Shown here one piece after another: positions 22,614-29,488 of a stretch of 40,981 bases of DNA. The notes under the pieces are model-generated. The model saw only the letters and a program-made list of their open reading frames with translations. It did no database searches and had not been told where the DNA came from. The stretch comes from CAZBWW01 sp964496005 (lineage in GTDB: Bacteria; Patescibacteriota; WWE3; UBA101185; UBA10185), in contig CAZBWW010000006.1 in assembly GCA_964496005.1 (NCBI GenBank), positions 1 through 40,981 of the forward strand, written 5' to 3'. A program made the translations under genes and the position numbers. Numbering within the stretch: position 1 is the stretch's first letter; every line of letters starts with the position of its first letter.

Positions 22614-22623
22614 ACAGCACGTT

Positions 22624-22977
22624 ATGGCAAACACAACATCAGCTAAAAAGGCTATTAGGCAGTCTAAAAAGAAGCGTGAGCACAACCTCTATTGGAAAAG
22701 GCGTGTCAAAGAAGTGCTTAAAAATATGACAGCTCAACTTACAGACAAAACTGTAAGTATTGATATAATTAAAGAACAACAGAAGACACTTTATAAGGTA
22801 GTGGATAAGGCGGCAAAAGAGAAAGCAATTCATAAGAACAAGGCGAACAGGATCAAGTCCAGTATTTCGAGAAAGGTTTCTGCCCATGACCGAGGAACAA
22901 AAACAGCAAAACCAGTTAGAAAACCAACCAGAAAATCTAACACCAAGTCAGCCGCAGCCGCAACAAAATCCCAATAA
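22624..22977 (+). CDS. rpsT: 30S ribosomal protein S20 with C-terminal extension
   Basis: S20 binds 16S rRNA early in assembly. The protein begins MANTTSAKKAIRQSKKKREH and contains the family helix bundle with the near-invariant KAIHKNKANRIKSSISRKV segment. Core homology ends about residue 88, matching the usual length; here the frame runs to 117 residues with a basic Lys/Thr/Ala tail (TAKPVRKPTRKSNTKSAAAA). That tail coincides exactly with the overlap with the next gene, which starts at 22886 in the +1 frame. The start at 22624 was chosen over the upstream open frame because it gives the canonical MAN N-terminus. Confidence 0.94.
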   Translation: MANTTSAKKAIRQSKKKREHNLYWKRRVKEVLKNMTAQLTDKTVSIDIIKEQQKTLYKVVDKAAKEKAIHKNKANRIKSSISRKVSAHDRGTKTAKPVRKPTRKSNTKSAAAATKSQ

Positions 22978-23629
22978 TATAACAACGGGGCAGGATAGTA
23001 CAAAAAGTCCGGTTGAGAAATTAATGCCGGAGTTAAACCTAAGCCCAAACTTATTAAAATTTTCTCAAACTAGCAACGGTGAGTTCGCGAGTCTTTTTGC
23101 AAAAATAATAATTGTGATTCAACTTATTTTTTTGTTAATTGTTGCTGTAAACTTTTATTTAAATTTACGGTTAAAAGCGATAACAGACGGAGTGCGTGTA
23201 TTGGAAAACGAATTTGCGGGAAAACAAACCGTGCTTACTGATTTGCGATCGCTAAACAATAGAATAACTTTATATAAAACGGTGCAAGAAGAAAGAATCC
23301 TGTTTTCAGACTATTTAGCTGTAGTGAACTCAAGCGCGGTACCCGGAGTTACCTTTGTGCGTCAGAATGTTCAAAAAGGAAATATAGATTTGGAACTAAA
23401 ATCCTCAGACGCGTTAAAAATTGCGCTTCTCCTTTCTAATTTTTTGGAGCATGAAGAAGTCTTGGAGGTTATATTGACGTCGGCTGAGTTGGCAGTTGAT
23501 AGCAACTCATATGATGTTGATATTCAACTTGTTATGACCGGTGCCGAGGTTCTTGAAGGGCCTACTATTGATTCCGGAGATCCTTTATACGAATTTAATA
23601 AGGAGATATACACCGATGAGCTTGACTAA
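22886..23629 (+). CDS. PilN-like type IV pilus assembly protein
   Basis: PilN is a bitopic inner-membrane protein joining cytoplasmic PilM with PilO. The 247-residue product has a polar Gln/Asn/Pro-rich N-terminus, then MPELNLSPNLLKF (residue 47 on), resembling the PilM-binding INLLP motif, one membrane helix (AKIIIVIQLIFLLIVAVNFY) and a periplasm-side coiled coil plus ferredoxin-like fold (VRVLENEFAGKQTVLTDLRS; GVTFVRQNVQKGNIDLELKS). If translation starts at 22886 it overlaps rpsT by 92 nt; starting at 23024 avoids overlap and keeps the motif. It overlaps the PilO-like gene by 14 nt. The assignment rests on topology and gene pairing; other pilus genes (pilM, pilB, pilT) are not in this window. 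Confidence 0.65.
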   Translation: MTEEQKQQNQLENQPENLTPSQPQPQQNPNNITTGQDSTKSPVEKLMPELNLSPNLLKFSQTSNGEFASLFAKIIIVIQLIFLLIVAVNFYLNLRLKAITDGVRVLENEFAGKQTVLTDLRSLNNRITLYKTVQEERILFSDYLAVVNSSAVPGVTFVRQNVQKGNIDLELKSSDALKIALLLSNFLEHEEVLEVILTSAELAVDSNSYDVDIQLVMTGAEVLEGPTIDSGDPLYEFNKEIYTDELD

Positions 23630-24194
23630 CACTTTCCCAGCTTTTTATGAGCGTGAAGTTGAATCTAAGCCCAACCGGAAACTAGCTATTTTTAGTGCGT
23701 TTCTAGTACTTAACATAGTGCTGTTTGGGTATTTTGGGGTTTTTAAAGGGTATCAAGCAATTTCGGCTAAACGGCAGTTAATAAAAGAGTATGGCGAAAT
23801 TAGTAAAAACCTTGCACGCAATTTGGATAGAGCCACGATCCTTGAGCCGTATTTGGACAAAAATAGAGGTGTAGAATTTGTAAGAGAGGCAATACCGGTT
23901 GGGGGTAATGAGCATGCATATTTAGAAACGCTGGTGTTTGTGGCAGGAGAGCAGGGGTTTGTTGTCAAAAGTGTTAATTTTACAGGTGGCGAAGAGGGTG
24001 TATATGAATTGGATATACAACTAGTTGGTGACGAACAGAAACTTGCGGATTTATTTACGGCTATAGAAAAAACAAAAAGAACTAACAAAATAGTAAGTAT
24101 ATCAACAACCAAGGATTTGAGAGATTTAGATACGGTTAGTGTAAATGAAGTACAAGTTTCGGTAAAATTACATATTTATAGTGTTAAGGAGTGA
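23616..24194 (+). CDS. PilO-like type IV pilus assembly protein
   Basis: Start at 23616 is set by an AAGGAG at 23600-23605 and by coupling with the preceding stop at 23629. The 192-residue product has a cytoplasmic segment of about 23 residues, one membrane helix (KLAIFSAFLVLNIVLFGYFG), a coiled coil (ISAKRQLIKEYGEISKNLAR) and a globular end with the PilO-type pattern (EHAYLETLVFVAGEQGFVVK, YELDIQLVGDEQKLADLFTA), where a two-strand-helix unit follows a conserved alternate. PilN and PilO form a heterodimer in this class. The gene is followed after 6 nt by a one-TM protein. Confidence 0.62.
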   Translation: MSLTNTFPAFYEREVESKPNRKLAIFSAFLVLNIVLFGYFGVFKGYQAISAKRQLIKEYGEISKNLARNLDRATILEPYLDKNRGVEFVREAIPVGGNEHAYLETLVFVAGEQGFVVKSVNFTGGEEGVYELDIQLVGDEQKLADLFTAIEKTKRTNKIVSISTTKDLRDLDTVSVNEVQVSVKLHIYSVKE

Positions 24195-24200
24195 AGTGTT

Positions 24201-24389
24201 ATGACACCAACTAAAGAGTTTATCTTGATTTTTTTTATGACGGTGCTTATACTTGTTGTAGGGATTAGTTTTGGATATGACCAGATAAATAATCCTTATG
24301 AGATTTCTGAGGAAACTCGGTCCTTATCTGTGCCTTTTGAAGGTGAGGTAGACAGAGTATTTTTGGAAAGCTTAGCACCTGCCTTATGA
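24201..24389 (+). CDS. Small one-TM protein in the pilus-like operon
   Basis: The 62-residue product has an N-terminal membrane helix (FILIFFMTVLILVVGISFGY, residues 7-26) and a short acidic outside tail (YEISEETRSLSVPFEGEVDR). An AAGGAG lies 9 nt before the ATG. Its stop overlaps the next ATG (ATGA), indicating translational coupling. Not recognised; a pilus-accessory or secreted-anchor role is suggested by position only. Confidence 0.62.
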   Translation: MTPTKEFILIFFMTVLILVVGISFGYDQINNPYEISEETRSLSVPFEGEVDRVFLESLAPAL

Positions 24390-24880
24390 CAACATCGCAA
24401 CAAGCAAAAAGCGGATTAAAAACTTTTATTTTAACTTTCGTGGGTTCCCTGTTGGTATTTGGTGCTTTTTACTATTTAGTATCTGATCCGTCAGAAAGTG
24501 TAAGTATAGAAGGCGAGGGTTCGGGTAGTGAAACATTAGGGTATACAAAAACTGCGGATCCCGACACAGCAACTGCTGATGTACAAGGGATTTCGGATGG
24601 TGCGGATGTTGTTCAAGCTCAAGTTGCTGCAGCCGAAGAAGTTGAGAGTCCCTTTGGCTTACTGGCTCAACAAAACGTTGATGTACAGCCGCGTGTAGTT
24701 CTTGCCGGTGCGACAGAGAGTACACAGAGCTCTGTTCCAAACACCGGAATTACCAGCGTGACTGTTGGTTTAGTTCTCTCATTAACACTTTTTGCCTTTT
24801 TTGCGTACTTGATATTTTTAAACCCACGAAAATACGCTCTTTCTAAATTTGAGCACGATGTAACCAAAGAGCGAAAATAG
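24386..24880 (+). CDS. Surface protein with C-terminal VPNTG sortase-like signal
   Basis: The 164-residue protein has an N-terminal hydrophobic segment (FILTFVGSLLVFGAFYYLVS), an acidic Ser/Gly/Ala-rich disordered middle, then VPNTG (117-121), a second hydrophobic helix (VTVGLVLSLTLFAFFAYLIF) and a basic tail (NPRKYALSKF). This order, LPxTG-like pentapeptide then membrane helix then positive charges, is a cell-wall sorting signal. A sortase gene lies 15 nt beyond its stop on the opposite strand. VPxTG is a relaxed motif, so the identification as a substrate is inferred. It is last of the four-gene pilus-like operon. Confidence 0.65.
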   Translation: MTTSQQAKSGLKTFILTFVGSLLVFGAFYYLVSDPSESVSIEGEGSGSETLGYTKTADPDTATADVQGISDGADVVQAQVAAAEEVESPFGLLAQQNVDVQPRVVLAGATESTQSSVPNTGITSVTVGLVLSLTLFAFFAYLIFLNPRKYALSKFEHDVTKERK

Positions 24881-24895
24881 TTTTTTGGCAGTTTT

Positions 24896-25758
24896 TCATT
24901 CAACCAATACAGCATCTATAAGTAAGCGGTTAATTCTGGTGCCTGGCGGGGAACAAGTCATTAAGACCATAGTTGATTCGTTCAAAAATTTTGGTTTAAG
25001 TTCTGCGAGGGGATCAACCTGACTTGGTTTTAACTCCCTTTTCCCCTCTACCTTGTATGTAAGTTCCTGCCCGTTGTAGGTTACATAAAATAAGTCTCCC
25101 GCCTCAAGTTTGCCCAGTGTNNNNNNNNNNTTTTAGGATTGAAGAAGAACGGTAACACCGAATGTCCGTATATGAATGCGTTTCCGGGTTCTCCCGGTAG
25201 TGCTGAATTTTTATAATGCCCAAGCGCTTCAGTCGGATCAAGAGTTGGTTCATTAATTTCCACCTTTGCATTTTCAATATTTAGCTTAGGAATTGTAAGA
25301 TAAAAATATTTTGAGTCAATTTGGGTTGTTGTTCCTAATACTTTGTTAAGTGCGGGTGGTGTTGTGGTTTTAGCGTTTGTTTTACTGTCAGTTGCTGGGG
25401 AGATTGAATCATCCTGAGTTGAGGAATCGGTCTCAGGCTTATCGTTTTTGATTTGTTCAGCTTCACCATTGTTACCGGTTTTGTCTTGTGGTGGATCGTA
25501 TTTCAATTCAGAATACTCGAAATCAGTAAAACCGGTTGCTAACCCCAACACACTTGTTGACATTACATAAGGTATTTCATCTTGTGTTTTAAACGATACC
25601 AACGGTAGAATGACTTGAGAAACAAGTAAAACAATTCCCAACGCCGGTAATAGTATCGGGACTATCCGCGATCGAAACAAAAAGCCATAATTTACCTCTT
25701 TATAAATTGGATCATAAGATTCGTCTTTTACGTACTTTGTGGGCATGAAGTAAGACAC
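24896..25758 (-). CDS. Sortase (transpeptidase), interrupted by a sequencing gap
   Basis: Sortases cleave a sorting signal and join the protein to a wall or pilin amine. The N-terminal part (209 residues upstream of the gap) has a cytoplasmic tail, a membrane helix (32-54), an acidic linker and the barrel start FYLTIPKLNIENAKVEI with the catalytic His at residue 199 in YGHSVLP. Ten N (25121-25130) follow. Beyond the gap a different frame continues TLGKLEAGDLFYVTYNG to the catalytic Cys in LMTCSPPG and the Arg in TRINRLLIDA, stopping at 24896. All three catalytic residues are thus present. The frame requires a true gap of 3n+2 bases; about 20 nt would fit the usual loop length. MPTKY at 25746 is an alternative start. 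Confidence 0.86.
25121..25130. other. Assembly gap of ten N inside the sortase gene
   Basis: Ten undetermined bases between the His-containing half and the Cys/Arg half of the sortase. Ten N is a conventional placeholder, so true length is not known. The two halves are in different frames across it. Confidence 0.95.
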
Positions 25759-25773
25759 TAGTTCATACTAGCT

Positions 25774-26472
25774 TTATTGGAGGATTTTTTCAATTGTATA
25801 TGCAACTACAAGTTCTTGTGAAAGCTTTCCGGTTTTGAGGTTTTTATCTATGTTGTAAAAATCTGTATATAAATTATGAATTTGAGTATGTGTAAATTTG
25901 TGAGCTTGAGCTATTGCCTTAGATTTTACAAATGGAGCCATCTTGTCGAGTGCGGGTGAGTTAAATTTTGCATACGCAATGTTTCTCAAACCGTATAACA
26001 GCATCGAAAAGAGATAAAATGGATCCTCATACGACACGAGTAAGTCCCGCAGTTCGCTGTAGGCCAGTTTTCTATTTTTAGTGTAAACGGCATCTATAAA
26101 TTTAAAAACATTCGATGTCGGTGCTGATTTACTAAAGACAACTTTGCTTTTTAACTCCGAACTGGCTTTAAGGAAGGCATTTGCTTTTGACAGTTCTCTG
26201 TCGGCTAGTAGCACCAAATTAGTTTGAGTTGGAATAGTTTTTAGGACGTTCACATAATCAGTCACATTTTTGTTTCCGGCATCTGAAATATCAAGTACGA
26301 TAAACGGCGGTTCAGAAAAAATATCAAACGATGCGCATAATTCTTTCAATTCATGCGCGGATATGTCTCCGATGCTCACCTCTTTTTTATTTTGCGTTGA
26401 TAACTTTTGTTGTAGTTGAATAATTGTTTCTCTTGAACGCGGGAGATTATCACCATGGAGTAAAAAAATCAT
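25774..26472 (-). CDS. DNA polymerase III delta subunit-like clamp-loader protein
   Basis: Delta (HolA) opens the sliding clamp in the clamp-loader complex. The 232-residue product begins MIFLLHGDNLPRSRETIIQL, the usual HolA opening (fLl.GdD.f...e.i), followed by a strand-rich first domain (FDIFSEPPFIVLDIS, TNLVLLADRELSKANAF) and a helical collar domain (SMLLYGLRNIAYAKFNSPAL, IHNLYTDFYNIDKNLKTGKL, ELVVAYTIEKIL). HolA proteins are usually about 320-340 residues, so this one is short and divergent. It stands 9 nt after the LCP gene in a minus-strand group. Confidence 0.75.
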   Translation of the reverse strand: MIFLLHGDNLPRSRETIIQLQQKLSTQNKKEVSIGDISAHELKELCASFDIFSEPPFIVLDISDAGNKNVTDYVNVLKTIPTQTNLVLLADRELSKANAFLKASSELKSKVVFSKSAPTSNVFKFIDAVYTKNRKLAYSELRDLLVSYEDPFYLFSMLLYGLRNIAYAKFNSPALDKMAPFVKSKAIAQAHKFTHTQIHNLYTDFYNIDKNLKTGKLSQELVVAYTIEKILQ

Positions 26473-26481
26473 AATTGTAGG

Positions 26482-27531
26482 TTAATTTTTCTCTCCAAAA
26501 ATATATCTTTGAACATAAGCGTGCAGCTGTGAAAAATCGCCCGCTTTTGGTAACAGCACGTACGCCCCTCCATACAGGCTCGTATCTTCCGGCGAGTAAA
26601 GCAACCCGCCTTCTTCGGACGCGCTTCTGTCGTCAAGTACAATTGATTCTATATTATCAAAGCTAATTTGCTGTGATAGTAAGTAAAAGTTAGTAATTTC
26701 TTCAAAAGTTATATTAGTATCAACGTTGTTCGCATAAGCCTGATATAGCTCATTTAATTTCGCTGGGTTAATAATAGTCTCAAGCGATAACGCTTTATCT
26801 TTTATTGCCATTATTACTTTTTGCTGCCTAGCTGACCTGGCAAAATCGGTACCTTCCAAATTGTTTCCTTTACGGGAACGAGCGAATTTAAGAGCGGTTT
26901 CTCCATCCATTGTTTGTAAACCTTTTTCAAACGTTACAGTTTGGTAACGCTCGCTTTCGATATGTTCTTTACCTTCCACAGGGTATTGCGTGTCTGTGAA
27001 CGCAGTTTCGACATTAACTTCTATTCCGCCTAACGTGTCAACAGCTTCTTTAAATAACTGAAAATCAACAACAGCGTAATAATGAATCGGAATGCCTAAA
27101 ACACCTTCAACAACTTCAGTCATTTCGTCGGCACCGCCGTTGTAGTAAACCTCATTTATTTTAGAAAAGTAATCTGTTGGACTTTTTATCCATAAATCCC
27201 TTGGTAGTGAAATTAGCACAACATCTTTTTCAACTCGCCCGATAGATGCAACCAGAATAGTGTCTGTTAAAACGGAATCTACTGTTCCTACACTTCTCTT
27301 ATCCGAACCTAATACTAGTATATTTGTCCTCCCGTCGGTTTCTTCCAGATCAACAGTTTCAATAGTAGAAATAATTGATACAGGGTTGAATAATGCCATC
27401 ACATCGTTTCTAAACAGAAACAATACAACACCGGTTAAGACCAAACCAAGCATTATTGAAATAACCTTGCGTTTGGAAACTGTCTTTTTTGGTTCCGGCA
27501 GGGGGTTTTTAGTAATGTTCACGTATTTCAT
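26482..27531 (-). CDS. LytR-CpsA-Psr family protein
   Basis: LCP enzymes transfer anionic polymers or glycans from lipid carriers to peptidoglycan outside the membrane. The 349-residue protein has an N-terminal membrane helix (about 22-41) and an LCP domain with the family motifs NILVLGSDKR, VDSVLTDTILVASIG, VVLISLPRDLWIK, KINEVYYNGG, and the substrate-binding FARSRKGNN..GTDFARSARQ signature. It sits between tpiA and the HolA-like gene, with spacings of 22 and 9 nt. A nearby sortase and MurJ point to wall modification. Confidence 0.92.
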   Translation of the reverse strand: MKYVNITKNPLPEPKKTVSKRKVISIMLGLVLTGVVLFLFRNDVMALFNPVSIISTIETVDLEETDGRTNILVLGSDKRSVGTVDSVLTDTILVASIGRVEKDVVLISLPRDLWIKSPTDYFSKINEVYYNGGADEMTEVVEGVLGIPIHYYAVVDFQLFKEAVDTLGGIEVNVETAFTDTQYPVEGKEHIESERYQTVTFEKGLQTMDGETALKFARSRKGNNLEGTDFARSARQQKVIMAIKDKALSLETIINPAKLNELYQAYANNVDTNITFEEITNFYLLSQQISFDNIESIVLDDRSASEEGGLLYSPEDTSLYGGAYVLLPKAGDFSQLHAYVQRYIFGEKN

Positions 27532-27553
27532 ATCTGTATTAATTTATACAACT

Positions 27554-28207
27554 TTAGTAAATTGTGCAAATCGTGTAAAAATGATCAGCATCCAGGCTCG
27601 CACTACCTACTAGCACCCCGTCTAAATTTTCAATTTTTTTAAGACTTTGGATATCGCTTGTGTTAACCGACCCTCCATATATTATTTTGGTGTTTTGCGG
27701 TAAGTCAGCTTTCATTTTTGTGACTGTATTTTCAATATCTGCTGCGGGTTTTGGATTATACACGCCATCTTTTGAGATGTTTTCCGGATCTTCCCACGCG
27801 AGTAGTGCGTTTTCAATGTAAAAATCTTTTACTTTATGCGCGTTTACGAAACAGATAATGGGAATAATATTATTTTCAATACACTTTTTTGCTTTACGCA
27901 TTACGAGCGCGTGTGGTTCGCCTAGTTCGCTGTGCCCAACAATTGCGTATTTGCAAAAATCTCTAATTTGAAACAAGCCAACTTCGCCGGTATAAGCTCC
28001 GGCTTCAAACTCAGACACATTTTGGGCAGCAAGATTTACGGCTTCAATATTTATCAACAATGGTAAGTGAATATACGATGGCGCGATAATAACTTTACTT
28101 TTGTGCGGAATCGGGTGCGCGGTGGTTAGTTTTTTCCAGACAGATAACCACGTTCCAATATTTGTCACAGCCATGTTCATTTTCCAATTAGCAATAAAAT
28201 AATCCAT
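27554..28207 (-). CDS. tpiA: Triosephosphate isomerase, short divergent form
   Basis: TIM interconverts dihydroxyacetone phosphate and glyceraldehyde 3-phosphate. Start placed at 28207 (MDYFIANWKMN), the canonical N-terminus; the longer frame from 28237 adds ten residues without family support. Of 217 residues, Lys9 (ANWKMN), His92 (IVGHSELG), a catalytic Glu139 (AWEDPE) and the phosphate-binding YGGSVN (177-182) and GVLVGSASL are present. Usual enzymes are about 250 residues with loop 6 as YEPVWAIGTG; here that loop reads WEDPENISKDG, an unusual change. Family placement is firm; kinetics may differ. Confidence 0.87.
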   Translation of the reverse strand: MDYFIANWKMNMAVTNIGTWLSVWKKLTTAHPIPHKSKVIIAPSYIHLPLLINIEAVNLAAQNVSEFEAGAYTGEVGLFQIRDFCKYAIVGHSELGEPHALVMRKAKKCIENNIIPIICFVNAHKVKDFYIENALLAWEDPENISKDGVYNPKPAADIENTVTKMKADLPQNTKIIYGGSVNTSDIQSLKKIENLDGVLVGSASLDADHFYTICTIY

Positions 28208-28260
28208 AAATAAGCCAAAAAAGCTAAAAAACCCCAAAATCCATAAACTAATCCAACCGG

Positions 28261-29091
28261 TTAGCTTATCTCAGCAAGTACCTCTCCTATCAAAGTAGGC
28301 AACCTTTCAATATCTTCGTGTGTGTAATCATAACCTAAAACGTTTAGGCACGAGAACACAACGCCAATGTTTGAGTATATATCTTTTGCAAATGCGCACG
28401 CAACCAAACTATGAATCAATACATCCCCACCAAGTTCACCAATCCGTGATTTATCGCATCCCATCGGACAGCCTGAACATGATGGGTTAACACTTTTGGT
28501 AACAGTTAATGCATTATCCTGCGCTAAAATTTTATTGTACAGCTCTTCGTACCTTTCAATATCTTGAATCTCGTATGTTTTGGTGCCGGTTACCACCATT
28601 CCTACAACATTTTTACTAAGTAATTTTTCTTCCAGAAAACTTTCTGGTGCCATAAAATAATTATCCAAAAAAAATTTATTTTTAATGGGTTGCAGCACAC
28701 TTCTTTTACCCGGTAGCCCAAGCAGATCCAGGTCGGTATCAGGTGATTTAAACGTTACTTCCTCATCTTGAACATCAATTATTACAGGCTCTTGTGCTTT
28801 TCCGTGAATTAAAATTGAGTCCAGTCCCGAGAATCTGATTCTGGTAGAAAGCGTACCGCCAAGATAAATATCTTCAACCACCCCGTCTTTGTGAAATACA
28901 ATCGAAGTTTTAGAGGCGAACGGAAAAAACCCGTTCAAAGGTCCTGTAGAAAAAATCACCGGATCCTTTTCCATATTATCTGCCAATGTTCTTAAACCTA
29001 CGCCGACACCGCCAATATATGGTTCAAGTTCTGTTACGGATTGGGTAAGATATTCCTGCGTTTTTAAATTAATAGTTAATATTTTTTTCAT
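28261..29091 (-). CDS. Miniature aldehyde ferredoxin oxidoreductase-like protein
   Basis: The 276-residue protein resembles the N-terminal domain of the AOR family: ILTINLKTQEYLTQSVTELE, YIGGVGVGLRTLADNM, VIFSTGPLNGFFPFASKTSI, YLGGTLSTRIRFSGLDSILI and HGKAQEPVIIDV. It then has a CxxCxxxC cluster motif at Cys205/208/212 (NPSCSGCPMGCDKS), as in the AOR [4Fe-4S] site, and C-terminal NVLGYDYTHEDIERL reminiscent of the AOR end of domain 2. True AORs are about 600 residues with tungsto/molybdopterin bound between domains, so most of domains 2-3 is missing. Cys232 or Cys248 could be the fourth ligand. It is 30 nt after a ferredoxin gene. An Fe-S electron-transfer role is inferred. Confidence 0.62.
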   Translation of the reverse strand: MKKILTINLKTQEYLTQSVTELEPYIGGVGVGLRTLADNMEKDPVIFSTGPLNGFFPFASKTSIVFHKDGVVEDIYLGGTLSTRIRFSGLDSILIHGKAQEPVIIDVQDEEVTFKSPDTDLDLLGLPGKRSVLQPIKNKFFLDNYFMAPESFLEEKLLSKNVVGMVVTGTKTYEIQDIERYEELYNKILAQDNALTVTKSVNPSCSGCPMGCDKSRIGELGGDVLIHSLVACAFAKDIYSNIGVVFSCLNVLGYDYTHEDIERLPTLIGEVLAEIS

Positions 29092-29121
29092 TATTTTACT
29101 TTTTGGTTACCTACTGATTGC

Positions 29122-29406
29122 TTATTCCAATAACTGCGGTTCTTCTTCTTTTTCGACTTCCTCAATTGTAAAAACGGCGGTTGGGCAGATTTTAGCTATT
29201 TTTTCAATTTTTAGGTTTTGGACGTTTGGGTCAATGTCAATGCTGAAAATTATTTCGCCAAGTAAAACCCTCTCTTCTTTATTTTTGAAAATTCTAACAG
29301 GTGAACCGTCTAACCCAACTTTTTTTAGCTGTCTTTGAGCTTCTAACACACACATTTCGCACCCAATACATTTTTCCGGAAACGTTGCTTTTAGTATTTT
29401 TGCCAT
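29122..29406 (-). CDS. Single-cluster [4Fe-4S] ferredoxin-like protein
   Basis: This 94-residue acidic protein has Cys13, Cys16 and Cys19 (KCIGCEMC) and a distant Cys74 followed by Pro (AKICPTAVFTIEE), the CxxCxxC...CP arrangement of single [4Fe-4S] ferredoxins. The middle is beta-rich and expanded by about 25 residues compared with small monocluster ferredoxins. It precedes the AOR-like gene by 30 nt, so it may be its electron partner. It is divergent from lysS. Confidence 0.77.
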   Translation of the reverse strand: MAKILKATFPEKCIGCEMCVLEAQRQLKKVGLDGSPVRIFKNKEERVLLGEIIFSIDIDPNVQNLKIEKIAKICPTAVFTIEEVEKEEEPQLLE

Positions 29407-29488
29407 GTAGTTATCATTTTACACTGTTGCCGTGTTTTTTGCCCCGATATTTGTTGGTTTATTAGTAATTTGTTGATAATATTGGTGC

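Noticed and set aside
22504..22623. Upstream extension of S20
   Set aside because: It would run backwards through divergent murJ; the MANTT start matches the family.
24910..25110. Short sortase ending HWANLRRETYFM
   Set aside because: That ending is a wrong frame produced by treating ten N as an exact length; the correct frame contains the catalytic Cys and Arg.
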